Shown: piece after piece, positions 1 through 5,398 of the stretch
How positions within the stretch are numbered: position 1 is the first letter of the stretch
Layout of the letters: each line of letters starts with the position of its first letter
DNA from: DAIUCA01 sp964613675
GTDB taxonomy: Bacteria; Pseudomonadota; Gammaproteobacteria; Competibacterales; Competibacteraceae
Reading direction: 5' to 3'
Assembly: GCA_964613675.1 (NCBI GenBank)
Contig: CAZTIH010000150.1
Location: 1-5,627 of the forward strand
DNA length: 5,627 nt
The notes under the pieces: generated by a model
What the model was told of the DNA's origin: nothing
Database searches by the model: none
Seen by the model: the letters and a program-made list of their open reading frames with translations, nothing else
Program-made: the position numbers and the translations under genes

Positions 1-55
1 AAGCCGCGCCAGTGATTATTACCAACCCCGACTAATAGTCAGTTTTGTCGAATAG
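1..55 (+). CDS. 3' end of an upstream plus-strand gene, frame uncertain
   Basis: The strong plus-oriented terminator just downstream implies a plus-strand gene ending here. The three frames stop at 13-15, 33-35 and 53-55. The frame ending at 55 reads ...DYYQPRLIVSFVE and leaves 8 bases before the terminator stem. The frame ending at 35 reads ...APVIITNPD. Both look protein-like, and too little sequence remains to choose between them or name a family. Calling this a gene end is inference. Confidence 0.35.
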   Translation, partial: SRASDYYQPRLIVSFVE

Positions 56-63
56 CTTTACAG

Positions 64-91
64 AAGGCTGGCCTCCGGGCTGGCCTTTTTT
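64..91 (+). terminator. Rho-independent terminator with UCCG tetraloop
   Basis: Bases 64-73 pair with 78-87 over ten base pairs, eight Watson-Crick and two G-U. The loop is T-C-C-G at 74-77, closed by a C-G pair, which is the very stable cUNCGg type. A run of six T (86-91) follows on the plus strand. The G-U pairs become A-C mismatches on the minus strand, and no T run follows there, so it should stop the plus-strand gene from the left and not the methyltransferase transcript coming from the right. Confidence 0.9.
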
Positions 92-137
92 GTGTCGGTG
101 ATGCAATCACGCCTTCCTTGGCAGACGTATTTTGCAG

Positions 138-1616
138 CTATTGGGAACTGTCGTTTTTTATTCCCAAGCGCTGCGACATAAAGTGATTCCAAGAAACATG
201 GCCATTTTCGATCAACGAACGGTCGTAATTCGGCTTGGCAAACGCGGCCCAAGTCTGACGAGGGTGCAGCCAGTTCAATATCTCAAAGGTTAGGCCTGCT
301 TGAGCAGCGATTTGCGCTATTGTCTCAGGTCGGTACTTGACGCAGCTCGGATAAACCCATCCCTCTCCTGCGAAATCCTGATCGTCAATGAGAAAGGTCG
401 CGAACAATACCCCATCTTCCTTCAGATAAAACGCGATTTGCGACAACCATTGCTCCAGTAAATCTTTACCACAGTGGCTGAAGATGGATTGCGCTACGAC
501 ATAGTCCACGGTGAGCGATGGGGATAATGCGGTTAACGAATCGCTAAAGATGAAGGTTGGGCATTTTATATTCACGAGGTCTTGCCCAATTTCGCGTTCG
601 ATACCTGCCTGAACCAACCATGAATTGGGTTCAACACCGATGTATCCCTTGGGGTTCAAGTAGGGAATCAGTAACCGCCCAATGCGGAGTGAACCACATC
701 CGATATCCAATACGCGATGGTGTTGGCGGAGTCCTGCACTGGTCAGCAAATTGAATGTCATCGCGGCAATTAAATCGTAATCGCGCGGCGGTCCTACGTA
801 GGCGCGATAGTGGTCGTCCCCTGCATTCAAATCCCACCCCAAATCGGGCGTATCGGAAGGAATGGGGGAAATCTCTTCAGAAGGGGAATCCTTGACCCAT
901 ACCGCGACCGATTGACGACCGAACGCCGCAAGCTGCTCCCAACGGGTTCCATCTTCAAATTCAATGGGTTCGGGAATGGGGATATGCAATGTGCCTCCGC
1001 CGTAAATCCGTTCTACACGAAACCCCGCGTGCTTAGCCCAGGCATAGATGGCATCTCGTTCGACGAATTGATTTAAGTGTTGACCGAGTTGGGCGTGATC
1101 TACAGAACCCATGAAAATTTCCCAGTGCATGGGAACCTTAAACTCTAGAAACGACATCACGAGACGTCCGCCAGGTTTTAAGACACGGGCCGCTTCTCGG
1201 CAATACTTAAAGGAGTCTTCGTGCAACAAATGCGTAAACACGGAGAAAAAACAAACAAAATCAGCCACTTCATCATCGACTGGGATGACTGTGCCTTGGG
1301 TGAGTTTGAATTTGAAATCTTCGCGGGCGCAGCGTTCGCGGGCGTACTCAAGTAAATCACTGACGACATCCGTACCTAAGTAGCGAATTTCGTTGAATGG
1401 GGCGAGTTGATAGGCCAATCGACCGCTTCCACATCCTATGTCAATGACGAAATGCCCGTCGGAAAGCCCAAGAGATCGCAACAGATGATGTTCTAATTTT
1501 CCAACAGCAATGAAGTTACCGCCGACAGCTTGGTGCATGGCCTCATCCCGCGGCATTCGTTGTTGCAGATCGGCGACGAGCTTTGTGTAGGCGGCGACGG
1601 GATCGGTGTTAATCAT
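138..1616 (-). CDS. Protein with two tandem class I SAM-dependent methyltransferase domains
   Basis: This encodes a soluble-looking 492-residue protein that should transfer methyl groups from SAM; the acceptor is unknown. Domain 1 has motif I VIDIGCGSGRL (57-67), an acidic GTD after strand 2 (81-83), a motif DFVCFFSVFTHLL (119-131) and VLKPGGRLVMSF (145-156). A linker around 215-275 leads to domain 2, with VLDIGCGSLRIG (302-313), GVEPN (327-331), DYVVAQSIFSH (371-381) and YLKEDGVLFATFL (397-409). Both SAM sites look complete. I chose ATG 1616 because GGAG (1623-1626) sits 6 bases upstream. ATG 1643 and TTG 1649 are in frame but have poorer ribosome sites. It starts 29 bases after D4, so it probably ends the DUF29 transcript. 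No signal peptide or membrane segment is seen. Similar enzymes act on sugars, small molecules or proteins, so the substrate is open. Confidence 0.9.
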   Translation of the reverse strand: MINTDPVAAYTKLVADLQQRMPRDEAMHQAVGGNFIAVGKLEHHLLRSLGLSDGHFVIDIGCGSGRLAYQLAPFNEIRYLGTDVVSDLLEYARERCAREDFKFKLTQGTVIPVDDEVADFVCFFSVFTHLLHEDSFKYCREAARVLKPGGRLVMSFLEFKVPMHWEIFMGSVDHAQLGQHLNQFVERDAIYAWAKHAGFRVERIYGGGTLHIPIPEPIEFEDGTRWEQLAAFGRQSVAVWVKDSPSEEISPIPSDTPDLGWDLNAGDDHYRAYVGPPRDYDLIAAMTFNLLTSAGLRQHHRVLDIGCGSLRIGRLLIPYLNPKGYIGVEPNSWLVQAGIEREIGQDLVNIKCPTFIFSDSLTALSPSLTVDYVVAQSIFSHCGKDLLEQWLSQIAFYLKEDGVLFATFLIDDQDFAGEGWVYPSCVKYRPETIAQIAAQAGLTFEILNWLHPRQTWAAFAKPNYDRSLIENGHVSWNHFMSQRLGIKNDSSQ

Positions 1617-1622
1617 GAAAGG

Positions 1623-1626
1623 CTCC
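1623..1626 (-). promoter_or_regulatory. Ribosome binding site deciding the methyltransferase start
   Basis: The minus strand reads GGAG, six bases before ATG 1616. It supports this start over ATG 1643, which has only a weak GAAG-like stretch upstream, and over TTG 1649, which overlaps the end of D4. Confidence 0.6.
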
Positions 1627-1645
1627 GAGGTTGTTGTAAGCATAA

Positions 1646-2089
1646 TCAATCTTCTGCAACGGTTTCGGGAAAGAAATTGTCATCGAGAAGCTGTTCTGAA
1701 TTGTAGGGACAGGCGTCGGGAAAAGTTGCTTCAGATAGCAGGGTTTCATCTGCGGCATCAATGCGAGCTAAGGCGTAGTTGTCGTTAATCTCCTCAGATA
1801 GACGGGGAACCAAACTGGGGTTGTCTCGTAAAAGTTTAAGCAAATCAATGCGTTGTATGCGAATAGTATTTCGCCAACTATTGCCCTGACGCTGGGGTTG
1901 ATACTGCCACTTGAGCAGATGAGAGATCAGGATACGTAAGCGACTGGCTAACTCGCGTTTTTCAGAACGGCCCAAACTTTCGATCTCCTCGATGAGATGG
2001 ATAAGGTCGATTTCAGATAATCGCTGTTGTCGCAATAGATTTGCTTGCTCGTTACACCAACCGTAGAAATCGCGTTCGTAATCAATCAT
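1646..2089 (-). CDS. DUF29 family protein, copy D4 (last of the array)
   Basis: This is a 147-residue protein of the DUF29 family (Pfam PF01724), a mostly helical family of unknown function. Family hallmarks are the N-terminal DFYGWCNEQANLLR (7-20), LIHLIEEIESLGRSEKRELASRL (29-51), HLLKWQYQP (57-65), the NPSL (90-93) and the C-terminal TFPDACPYN-EQLLDD (123-137). No signal peptide or membrane helix is seen. ATG 2089 has GGAGG at 2099-2103 and overlaps the D3 stop by 8 bases; an upstream extension would only re-read D3. D4 differs from the other copies in RLRILISHLL (51-60) where they have RLEVLIAHLL. It also ends PETVAED rather than PEAIAND, losing the Shine-Dalgarno and start that the other tails encode. 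The methyltransferase gene follows after 29 bases. Confidence 0.92.
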   Translation of the reverse strand: MIDYERDFYGWCNEQANLLRQQRLSEIDLIHLIEEIESLGRSEKRELASRLRILISHLLKWQYQPQRQGNSWRNTIRIQRIDLLKLLRDNPSLVPRLSEEINDNYALARIDAADETLLSEATFPDACPYNSEQLLDDNFFPETVAED

Positions 2090-2162
2090 TTGCAATCGCC
2101 TCCGGAAAGAAATCGTCATCGAGAAGCTGTTCTGAATTGTAGGGACAGGCGTCGGGAAAAGT
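1942..2162. repeat. DUF29 repeat block, copy at the D4/D3 joint
   Basis: This 221-base block spans the first third of D4 and the last part of D3. It matches 2778-2998 at 219 of 221 positions by eye. The two differences are at 2114 (C against T) and 2134 (G against A). Such near-identity, with no build-up of silent changes, points to recent duplication or gene conversion. Confidence 0.9.
2082..2103 (-). promoter_or_regulatory. D3/D4 translational coupling joint (overlapping stop/start with embedded SD)
   Basis: The D4 start codon (2087-2089) lies inside the last codons of D3, whose TGA is at 2082-2084, giving an 8-base overlap in a different frame. The SD GGAGG (2099-2103), 9 bases before the start, is formed by the Pro-Glu-Ala codons of the D3 tail. 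This suggests termination-reinitiation coupling. The D1/D2 joint is identical. Confidence 0.7.
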
Positions 2163-2407
2163 GGTTTTAGGTAAATGGGTTTCTTCTGAAGCGACGATTT
2201 TCGCAGCGGGATACACATCGAGGATTTCATCGTGCAATCGCGGTTTCAGACTGGGATTTTCTCGCAGCACCTTTTTGAGCTTAATCCGTTGATGTTCTAA
2301 GGTATTTCGCCAACTATTGCCCTGACGCTGGGGTTGATACTGCCACTTGAGTAGATGAGCGATCAGAACTTCTAATCGACTGGCTAACTCGCGTTTTTCA
2401 GAACGGC
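2082..2407 (-). CDS. DUF29 family protein, copy D3 (5' end inside assembly gap)
   Basis: The visible part begins at RSEKRELASRL, equivalent to residue 41 of D4, and runs to a TGA at 2082. Some 40 N-terminal residues fall in the run of N. The conserved block RLEVLIAHLLKWQYQPQRQGNSWRNT is followed by a private central part (EHQRIKLKKVLRENPSLKPRLHDE...). The ending TFPDACPYNSEQLLDDDFFPEAIAND is again typical of the family. By alignment with D2 and D4 the full protein would be 147 residues, its start overlapping the D2 stop by 8 bases. It is best seen as an intact gene cut by the assembly, not a pseudogene. Its start cannot be verified. Function unknown, as for all DUF29 members. Confidence 0.85.
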
Positions 2408-2507
2408 NNNNNNNNNNNNNNNNNNNNNNNNNNNNNNNNNNNNNNNNNNNNNNNNNNNNNNNNNNNNNNNNNNNNNNNNNNNNNNNNNNNNNNNNNNNNN
2501 NNNNNNN
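2408..2507. other. Assembly gap of 100 N in the repeated DUF29 segment
   Basis: Exactly 100 N is a common placeholder for a gap of unknown size. The flanks match the D1/D2 joint, where the same two borders (2807 and 2944) are 136 bases apart. So the likely missing sequence is the D2 tail (26 bases) and the D3 head (118 bases), overlapping by 8, for 136 bases in total. Additional whole copies could also be collapsed here. Confidence 0.95.
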
Positions 2508-2925
2508 AGAAATTGTCATCGAGAAGCTGTTCTAAATTGTAGGGACAGGCGTCGGGAAAAGTGGTTTTGGGCAAATGGGTTTCTGTGGAAGCAAGCAACC
2601 GAGCTTTAGGGTAAACGGTTGCAACGGATTGATTGAGTTGAGGATTGAGACTGGGGTTATCGTCAAGCACACCGCGCACTTCTAGCCGCTGCAATTCGAT
2701 GGTATTTCGCCAACTGTTGCCCTGACGCTGGGGTTGATACTGCCACTTGAGCAGATGAGCGATCAGAACTTCTAATCGACTGGCTAACTCGCGTTTTTCA
2801 GAACGGCCCAAACTTTCGATCTCCTCGATGAGATGGATAAGGTCGATTTCAGATAATCGCTGTTGTCGCAATAGATTTGCTTGCTCGTTACACCAACCGT
2901 AGAAATCGCGTTCGTAATCAATCAT
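2508..2925 (-). CDS. DUF29 family protein, copy D2 (3' end inside assembly gap)
   Basis: The first 139 residues are visible, from MIDYERDFYGWCNEQ to EQLLDDNF. The remaining eight or so residues and the stop fall in the run of N, giving a predicted 147. ATG 2925 has GGAGG at 2935-2939 and overlaps the D1 stop by 8 bases. Residues 9 to 76 are identical to D1, and the DNA of 2702-2907 is identical to 3132-3337. The central part is its own (ELQRLEVRGVLDDNPSLNPQLNQSV...). Its later part, AS-ETHLPKTTFPD, resembles D3, while its CPYNLEQLLDD matches D1. The protein is soluble and helical by family; function unknown. Confidence 0.87.
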
Positions 2926-2998
2926 TTGCAATCGCCTCCGGAAAGAAATTGTCATCGAGAAGCTGTTCTAAATTGTAGGGACAGGCGTCGGGAAAAGT
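2778..2998. repeat. DUF29 repeat block, copy at the D2/D1 joint
   Basis: This is the partner of 1942-2162, covering the first third of D2 and the last part of D1. Its left part also belongs to a 206-base stretch (2702-2907) that is identical to 3132-3337 in D1. Confidence 0.9.
2918..2939 (-). promoter_or_regulatory. D1/D2 translational coupling joint (overlapping stop/start with embedded SD)
   Basis: The D2 ATG (2923-2925) lies in the Asn-Asp codons of D1, whose TGA is at 2918-2920, an overlap of 8 bases. GGAGG at 2935-2939 is read as part of Pro-Glu-Ala in D1 and probably serves as the D2 ribosome site, 9 bases from its start. Confidence 0.7.
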
Positions 2999-3355
2999 CG
3001 CTTCAGACAGCAGGGTTTCATCGGCGGCGGTGGCGCGACCCTCTTCGTAGGCATCTTGCAGCACGGTTTCGAGGGACAGACTCGGATTATCTTTGAGATG
3101 ACGGCGCAATTTTCGGCGTTGTTCGCGAATAGTATTTCGCCAACTGTTGCCCTGACGCTGGGGTTGATACTGCCACTTGAGCAGATGAGCGATCAGAACT
3201 TCTAATCGACTGGCTAACTCGCGTTTTTCAGAACGGCCCAAACTTTCGATCTCCTCGATGAGATGGATAAGGTCGATTTCAGATAATCGCTGTTGTCGCA
3301 ATAGATTTGCTTGCTCGTTACACCAACCGTAGAAATCACTGTCATATAGGGACAT
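2918..3355 (-). CDS. DUF29 family protein, copy D1 (first of the array)
   Basis: This 145-residue DUF29 protein (PF01724) is first in the block and the only copy with its own start context. Its N-terminus is MSLYDSDFYGW where D2 and D4 have MIDYERDFYGW. I chose ATG 3355 because GAGGTG (3361-3366) lies 5 bases upstream and the family begins at the DFY-W motif. A longer reading to 3409 is unlikely. After NSWRNTI it has a private part, REQRRKLRRHLKDNPSLSLETVLQ..., two residues shorter than in the other copies and lacking the proline-arginine of the D3/D4 'PRL'. The later AADETLLSEATFPD matches D4. The REQRRKLRR part is strongly basic. Function unknown; the promoter probably lies in the region shared with thrS. 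Confidence 0.92.
   Translation of the reverse strand: MSLYDSDFYGWCNEQANLLRQQRLSEIDLIHLIEEIESLGRSEKRELASRLEVLIAHLLKWQYQPQRQGNSWRNTIREQRRKLRRHLKDNPSLSLETVLQDAYEEGRATAADETLLSEATFPDACPYNLEQLLDDNFFPEAIAND
3132..3337. repeat. DUF29 repeat block in the 5' half of D1
   Basis: These 206 bases are identical by eye to 2702-2907 in D2. The match ends abruptly at 3338, just before the start region of D1, where the sequence becomes unique to the first gene. The D3 fragment 2302-2407 matches the same block with two changes in 106. Confidence 0.9.
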
Positions 3356-3435
3356 TTTTTCACCTCGATTGCGGAATTTTTCCGATAATATCCGTGATTT
3401 CTCCCTCAACTTCGACTTTTCAAGAGACTCAGAAC
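3356..3435. promoter_or_regulatory. Divergent control region between DUF29 block and thrS
   Basis: These 80 bases should hold the promoters of both transcription units. On the minus strand TATTAT (3385-3390) is a possible -10, 30 bases before the D1 start. The same site reads GATAAT (3384-3389) on the plus strand. No convincing -35 was found for either. Next to it lies a perfect inverted repeat CGGAA-TTT-TTCCG (3372-3384), with a further TCCG at 3391-3394, which could be an operator. The only ribosome site seen for thrS is a weak AAGAG-like stretch 11 or so bases upstream. No T-box-like leader is visible. The promoter calls are inference. Confidence 0.4.
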
Positions 3436-5388
3436 ATGCCCGTTTTTACCCTTCCCGATGGCAGCCAACGCGCTGTCGATCACGCCGCCATTGGTGCAGA
3501 ACTCGCCGCGCAGATTGGTCCGGGTCTGGCCAAGGCCGCCTTAGCGATGACGGTCAACGGCCAACAGTGCGATTTATCGACGACGCTTACAGAAGATGCG
3601 GCGGTGCGATTTTTGACCGCAAAGGATGCGGAGGGCCTCGATGTTTTGCGCCACACGATCACCGCACAGACTTTAGCGCGAGCGGTTAAGTTGCTGTATC
3701 CCAAAGCAAAATTGGCCATTGGACCGACAGTTGAGCATGGTTTTTACTACGATATCGCCTTTGAGACGCCCCTATCGGTGGATGAATTGGGGAAAATTGA
3801 AGCGAAAATGCACGAAATCGTGGCGACGGACGCGGAGGTGGTACGGGAACTGTGGCCGCGTGCACAGGTACGCCAGTATTTTGCCGATCAGAACGAAATC
3901 TACAAAGTTCAGATTATCGACGATGCCCCTTCCGAACAAACCGAGTTGTCGGTGTACTGCCAGCGCAAGAACGGGGAGACGGTGTTTGTGGATCTATGCC
4001 GAGGGCCACACATTCCGCGTTTGGGGTTGATTGGGAAGGCGTTTAAGTTGACGCATCTGGCGGGGGCATACTGGCGGGGTGACAGTCGGAATGAGATGTT
4101 GACGCGGATTTACGGCATCGCGTTCGCCACGGAAAAGGAACTCAACGCCCATTTAGCGATGTTGGAAGAGGCAGCAAAGCGGGATCATCGGAAGATTGGT
4201 AAAGAACTCGATCTTTTTCATTTTGAAGAAACCGCGCCAGGGCAACCATTTTGGCACGCGAAGGGATGGACGATTTACACCCAACTGGTTGATTACATGA
4301 GACAAAAAGTCAAGGCAAGAGGGTATGTAGAAGTCAATACGCCACAACTTCTGGATGCGAGTTTCTGGAAGTATTCGGGGCATTGGGATAAGTATCGCGA
4401 CAACATGTTCATCATCAATGCAGATGACGAGCTGCCCTTTGCGCTCAAGCCGATGAGCTGTCCGGGGAATGTGCAGGTTTACAAACAAGGGATTAAAAGT
4501 TACCGCGATTTACCAATTCGGATGGCGGAATTTGGCAAGGTGTTCAGACAAGAGATGACGGGGACGCGCCACGGTTTGATGCGGGTTCAGGGGTTTACGC
4601 AAGATGATGCGCATATTTTCTGCACGCCGTCCCAACTGGAAAGCGAAATTATCGAGATGTGCGATCTGATCCATGAGGTCTATCGCGAATTAGGATTTTC
4701 GGATGTTCTGGTGAAGTTTTCTGATCGACCCGCGCAGCGAATCGGAAGCGATGCAGATTGGGATCAAGCCGAGGGGATTTTGCGGCGGGTATGNNNNNNN
4801 NNNAAGGTGGGCTTTAATTGGGTACACAATCCGGGGGACGGTGCGTTTTATGCGCCAAAACTCGATTTTGTTCTGAAGGATGCGATTGGACGAGATTGGC
4901 AATGTGGCACGATTCAGGTCGATCTGAACTTGCCGACGCGATTAGACATGCACTTCATCGACGAACATGGCGAAAAGCAGCGTCCTTGCATGGTTCATCG
5001 AGCGATTTTGGGGTCTGTAGAGCGGTTTATGGGGGTTCTGATCGAACATTTTGCGGGACACTTTCCCTTATGGTTGGCACCGGTACAGATAGTCGTTGCA
5101 GGAATTAGCGAAGTGCATAATGAGGCAGTTCAGAACTTGACAGCTCAACTGGTTGCAGAAGGGTTCAGAGCCGAAGCCGATGTCCGCAACGAGAAAGTGT
5201 CGTACAAATTGCGGGAACATTCGTTGCAGAAGGTGCCCGTGTTTCTGGTGTTGGGCAATCGGGAAATCGAAACGCAATCGGTAACCTTGCGGCGATTTGG
5301 CAGTACTTCACAAGAGAATGTGGGGATTAACGAACTCATTACGCGCTTAAAAGCGGAAATCAAGGGGCGTCAATTACCGAACGCATAA
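3436..5388 (+). CDS. thrS: Threonyl-tRNA synthetase
   Basis: This 650-residue cytoplasmic class II synthetase charges tRNA-Thr with threonine. The order is TGS domain (MPVFTLPDGS, 1-62), editing/SAD domain (about 63-240), catalytic core (about 255-545) and anticodon-binding domain (about 548-645). Zinc ligands C342, H393 and H521 are present, as are the motif 2 arginine R371, FTQDDAHIF (387-395), WQCGTIQ (488-494) and motif 3 HRAILGSVERF (521-531). In the editing domain CRGPH (188-192) is kept, but the usual HxxxH reads HTITAQ (73-78): the second histidine is lost and one residue is inserted. The start at 3436 matches the family N-terminus exactly; the in-frame extension to 3307 overlaps D1 and is unlikely. 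Ten N at 4794-4803 hide about four residues (453-456), leaving the frame intact as written. GAFYAPK replaces the usual GAFYGPK. The downstream neighbour is not infC, a common partner of thrS, but a SAM hydrolase gene. Confidence 0.98.
   Translation: MPVFTLPDGSQRAVDHAAIGAELAAQIGPGLAKAALAMTVNGQQCDLSTTLTEDAAVRFLTAKDAEGLDVLRHTITAQTLARAVKLLYPKAKLAIGPTVEHGFYYDIAFETPLSVDELGKIEAKMHEIVATDAEVVRELWPRAQVRQYFADQNEIYKVQIIDDAPSEQTELSVYCQRKNGETVFVDLCRGPHIPRLGLIGKAFKLTHLAGAYWRGDSRNEMLTRIYGIAFATEKELNAHLAMLEEAAKRDHRKIGKELDLFHFEETAPGQPFWHAKGWTIYTQLVDYMRQKVKARGYVEVNTPQLLDASFWKYSGHWDKYRDNMFIINADDELPFALKPMSCPGNVQVYKQGIKSYRDLPIRMAEFGKVFRQEMTGTRHGLMRVQGFTQDDAHIFCTPSQLESEIIEMCDLIHEVYRELGFSDVLVKFSDRPAQRIGSDADWDQAEGILRRVXXXXKVGFNWVHNPGDGAFYAPKLDFVLKDAIGRDWQCGTIQVDLNLPTRLDMHFIDEHGEKQRPCMVHRAILGSVERFMGVLIEHFAGHFPLWLAPVQIVVAGISEVHNEAVQNLTAQLVAEGFRAEADVRNEKVSYKLREHSLQKVPVFLVLGNREIETQSVTLRRFGSTSQENVGINELITRLKAEIKGRQLPNA
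4794..4803. other. Assembly gap of 10 N inside thrS
   Basis: Ten N interrupt the coding sequence after ...RRV and before KVGFNW. The flanking bases TG plus the first N begin a codon that would be Cys or Trp if not a stop; Cys occurs here in related enzymes. The reading frame continues across ten N, but the true length is not known. Confidence 0.95.
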
Positions 5389-5398
5389 ACCAATCATT

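Noticed and set aside
98..110. Short inverted repeat GTGAT-GCA-ATCAC between the terminator and the methyltransferase stop
   Set aside because: The stem is only five base pairs with no T run on either side. It is too weak to call as a terminator for the minus-strand block or as an operator.
557..1383. Plus-strand open frames antisense to the methyltransferase, of 65-90 residues
   Set aside because: They lie opposite a well-supported enzyme gene, have low-complexity or unnatural composition, and match no recognisable family.
1617..1649. Longer methyltransferase starts at TTG 1649 or ATG 1643
   Set aside because: The clear GGAG at the right distance favours ATG 1616, though ATG 1643 cannot be fully excluded.
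2881..3096. Plus-strand open frame across the D2/D1 joint (and its twin at 1606-1788)
   Set aside because: It occurs in both repeat copies only because the DNA is duplicated, and is antisense to DUF29 coding sequence.
1646..3355. DUF29 array as a toxin-antitoxin or defence system
   Set aside because: Nothing in the residues shows a nuclease, toxin or DNA-binding motif. The idea rests only on array structure and is not supported enough to annotate.
1646..3409. Repeat array considered as CRISPR or a mobile element
   Set aside because: Repeat blocks of over 200 bases are coding, with intact frames, and there are no terminal inverted repeats, transposase or spacer-like layout.
3307..3435. In-frame upstream extension of thrS by 43 residues
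   Set aside because: It overlaps the D1 coding region on the other strand, its sequence is unlike any ThrRS, and the family N-terminus MPVFTLPDGS begins at 3436.
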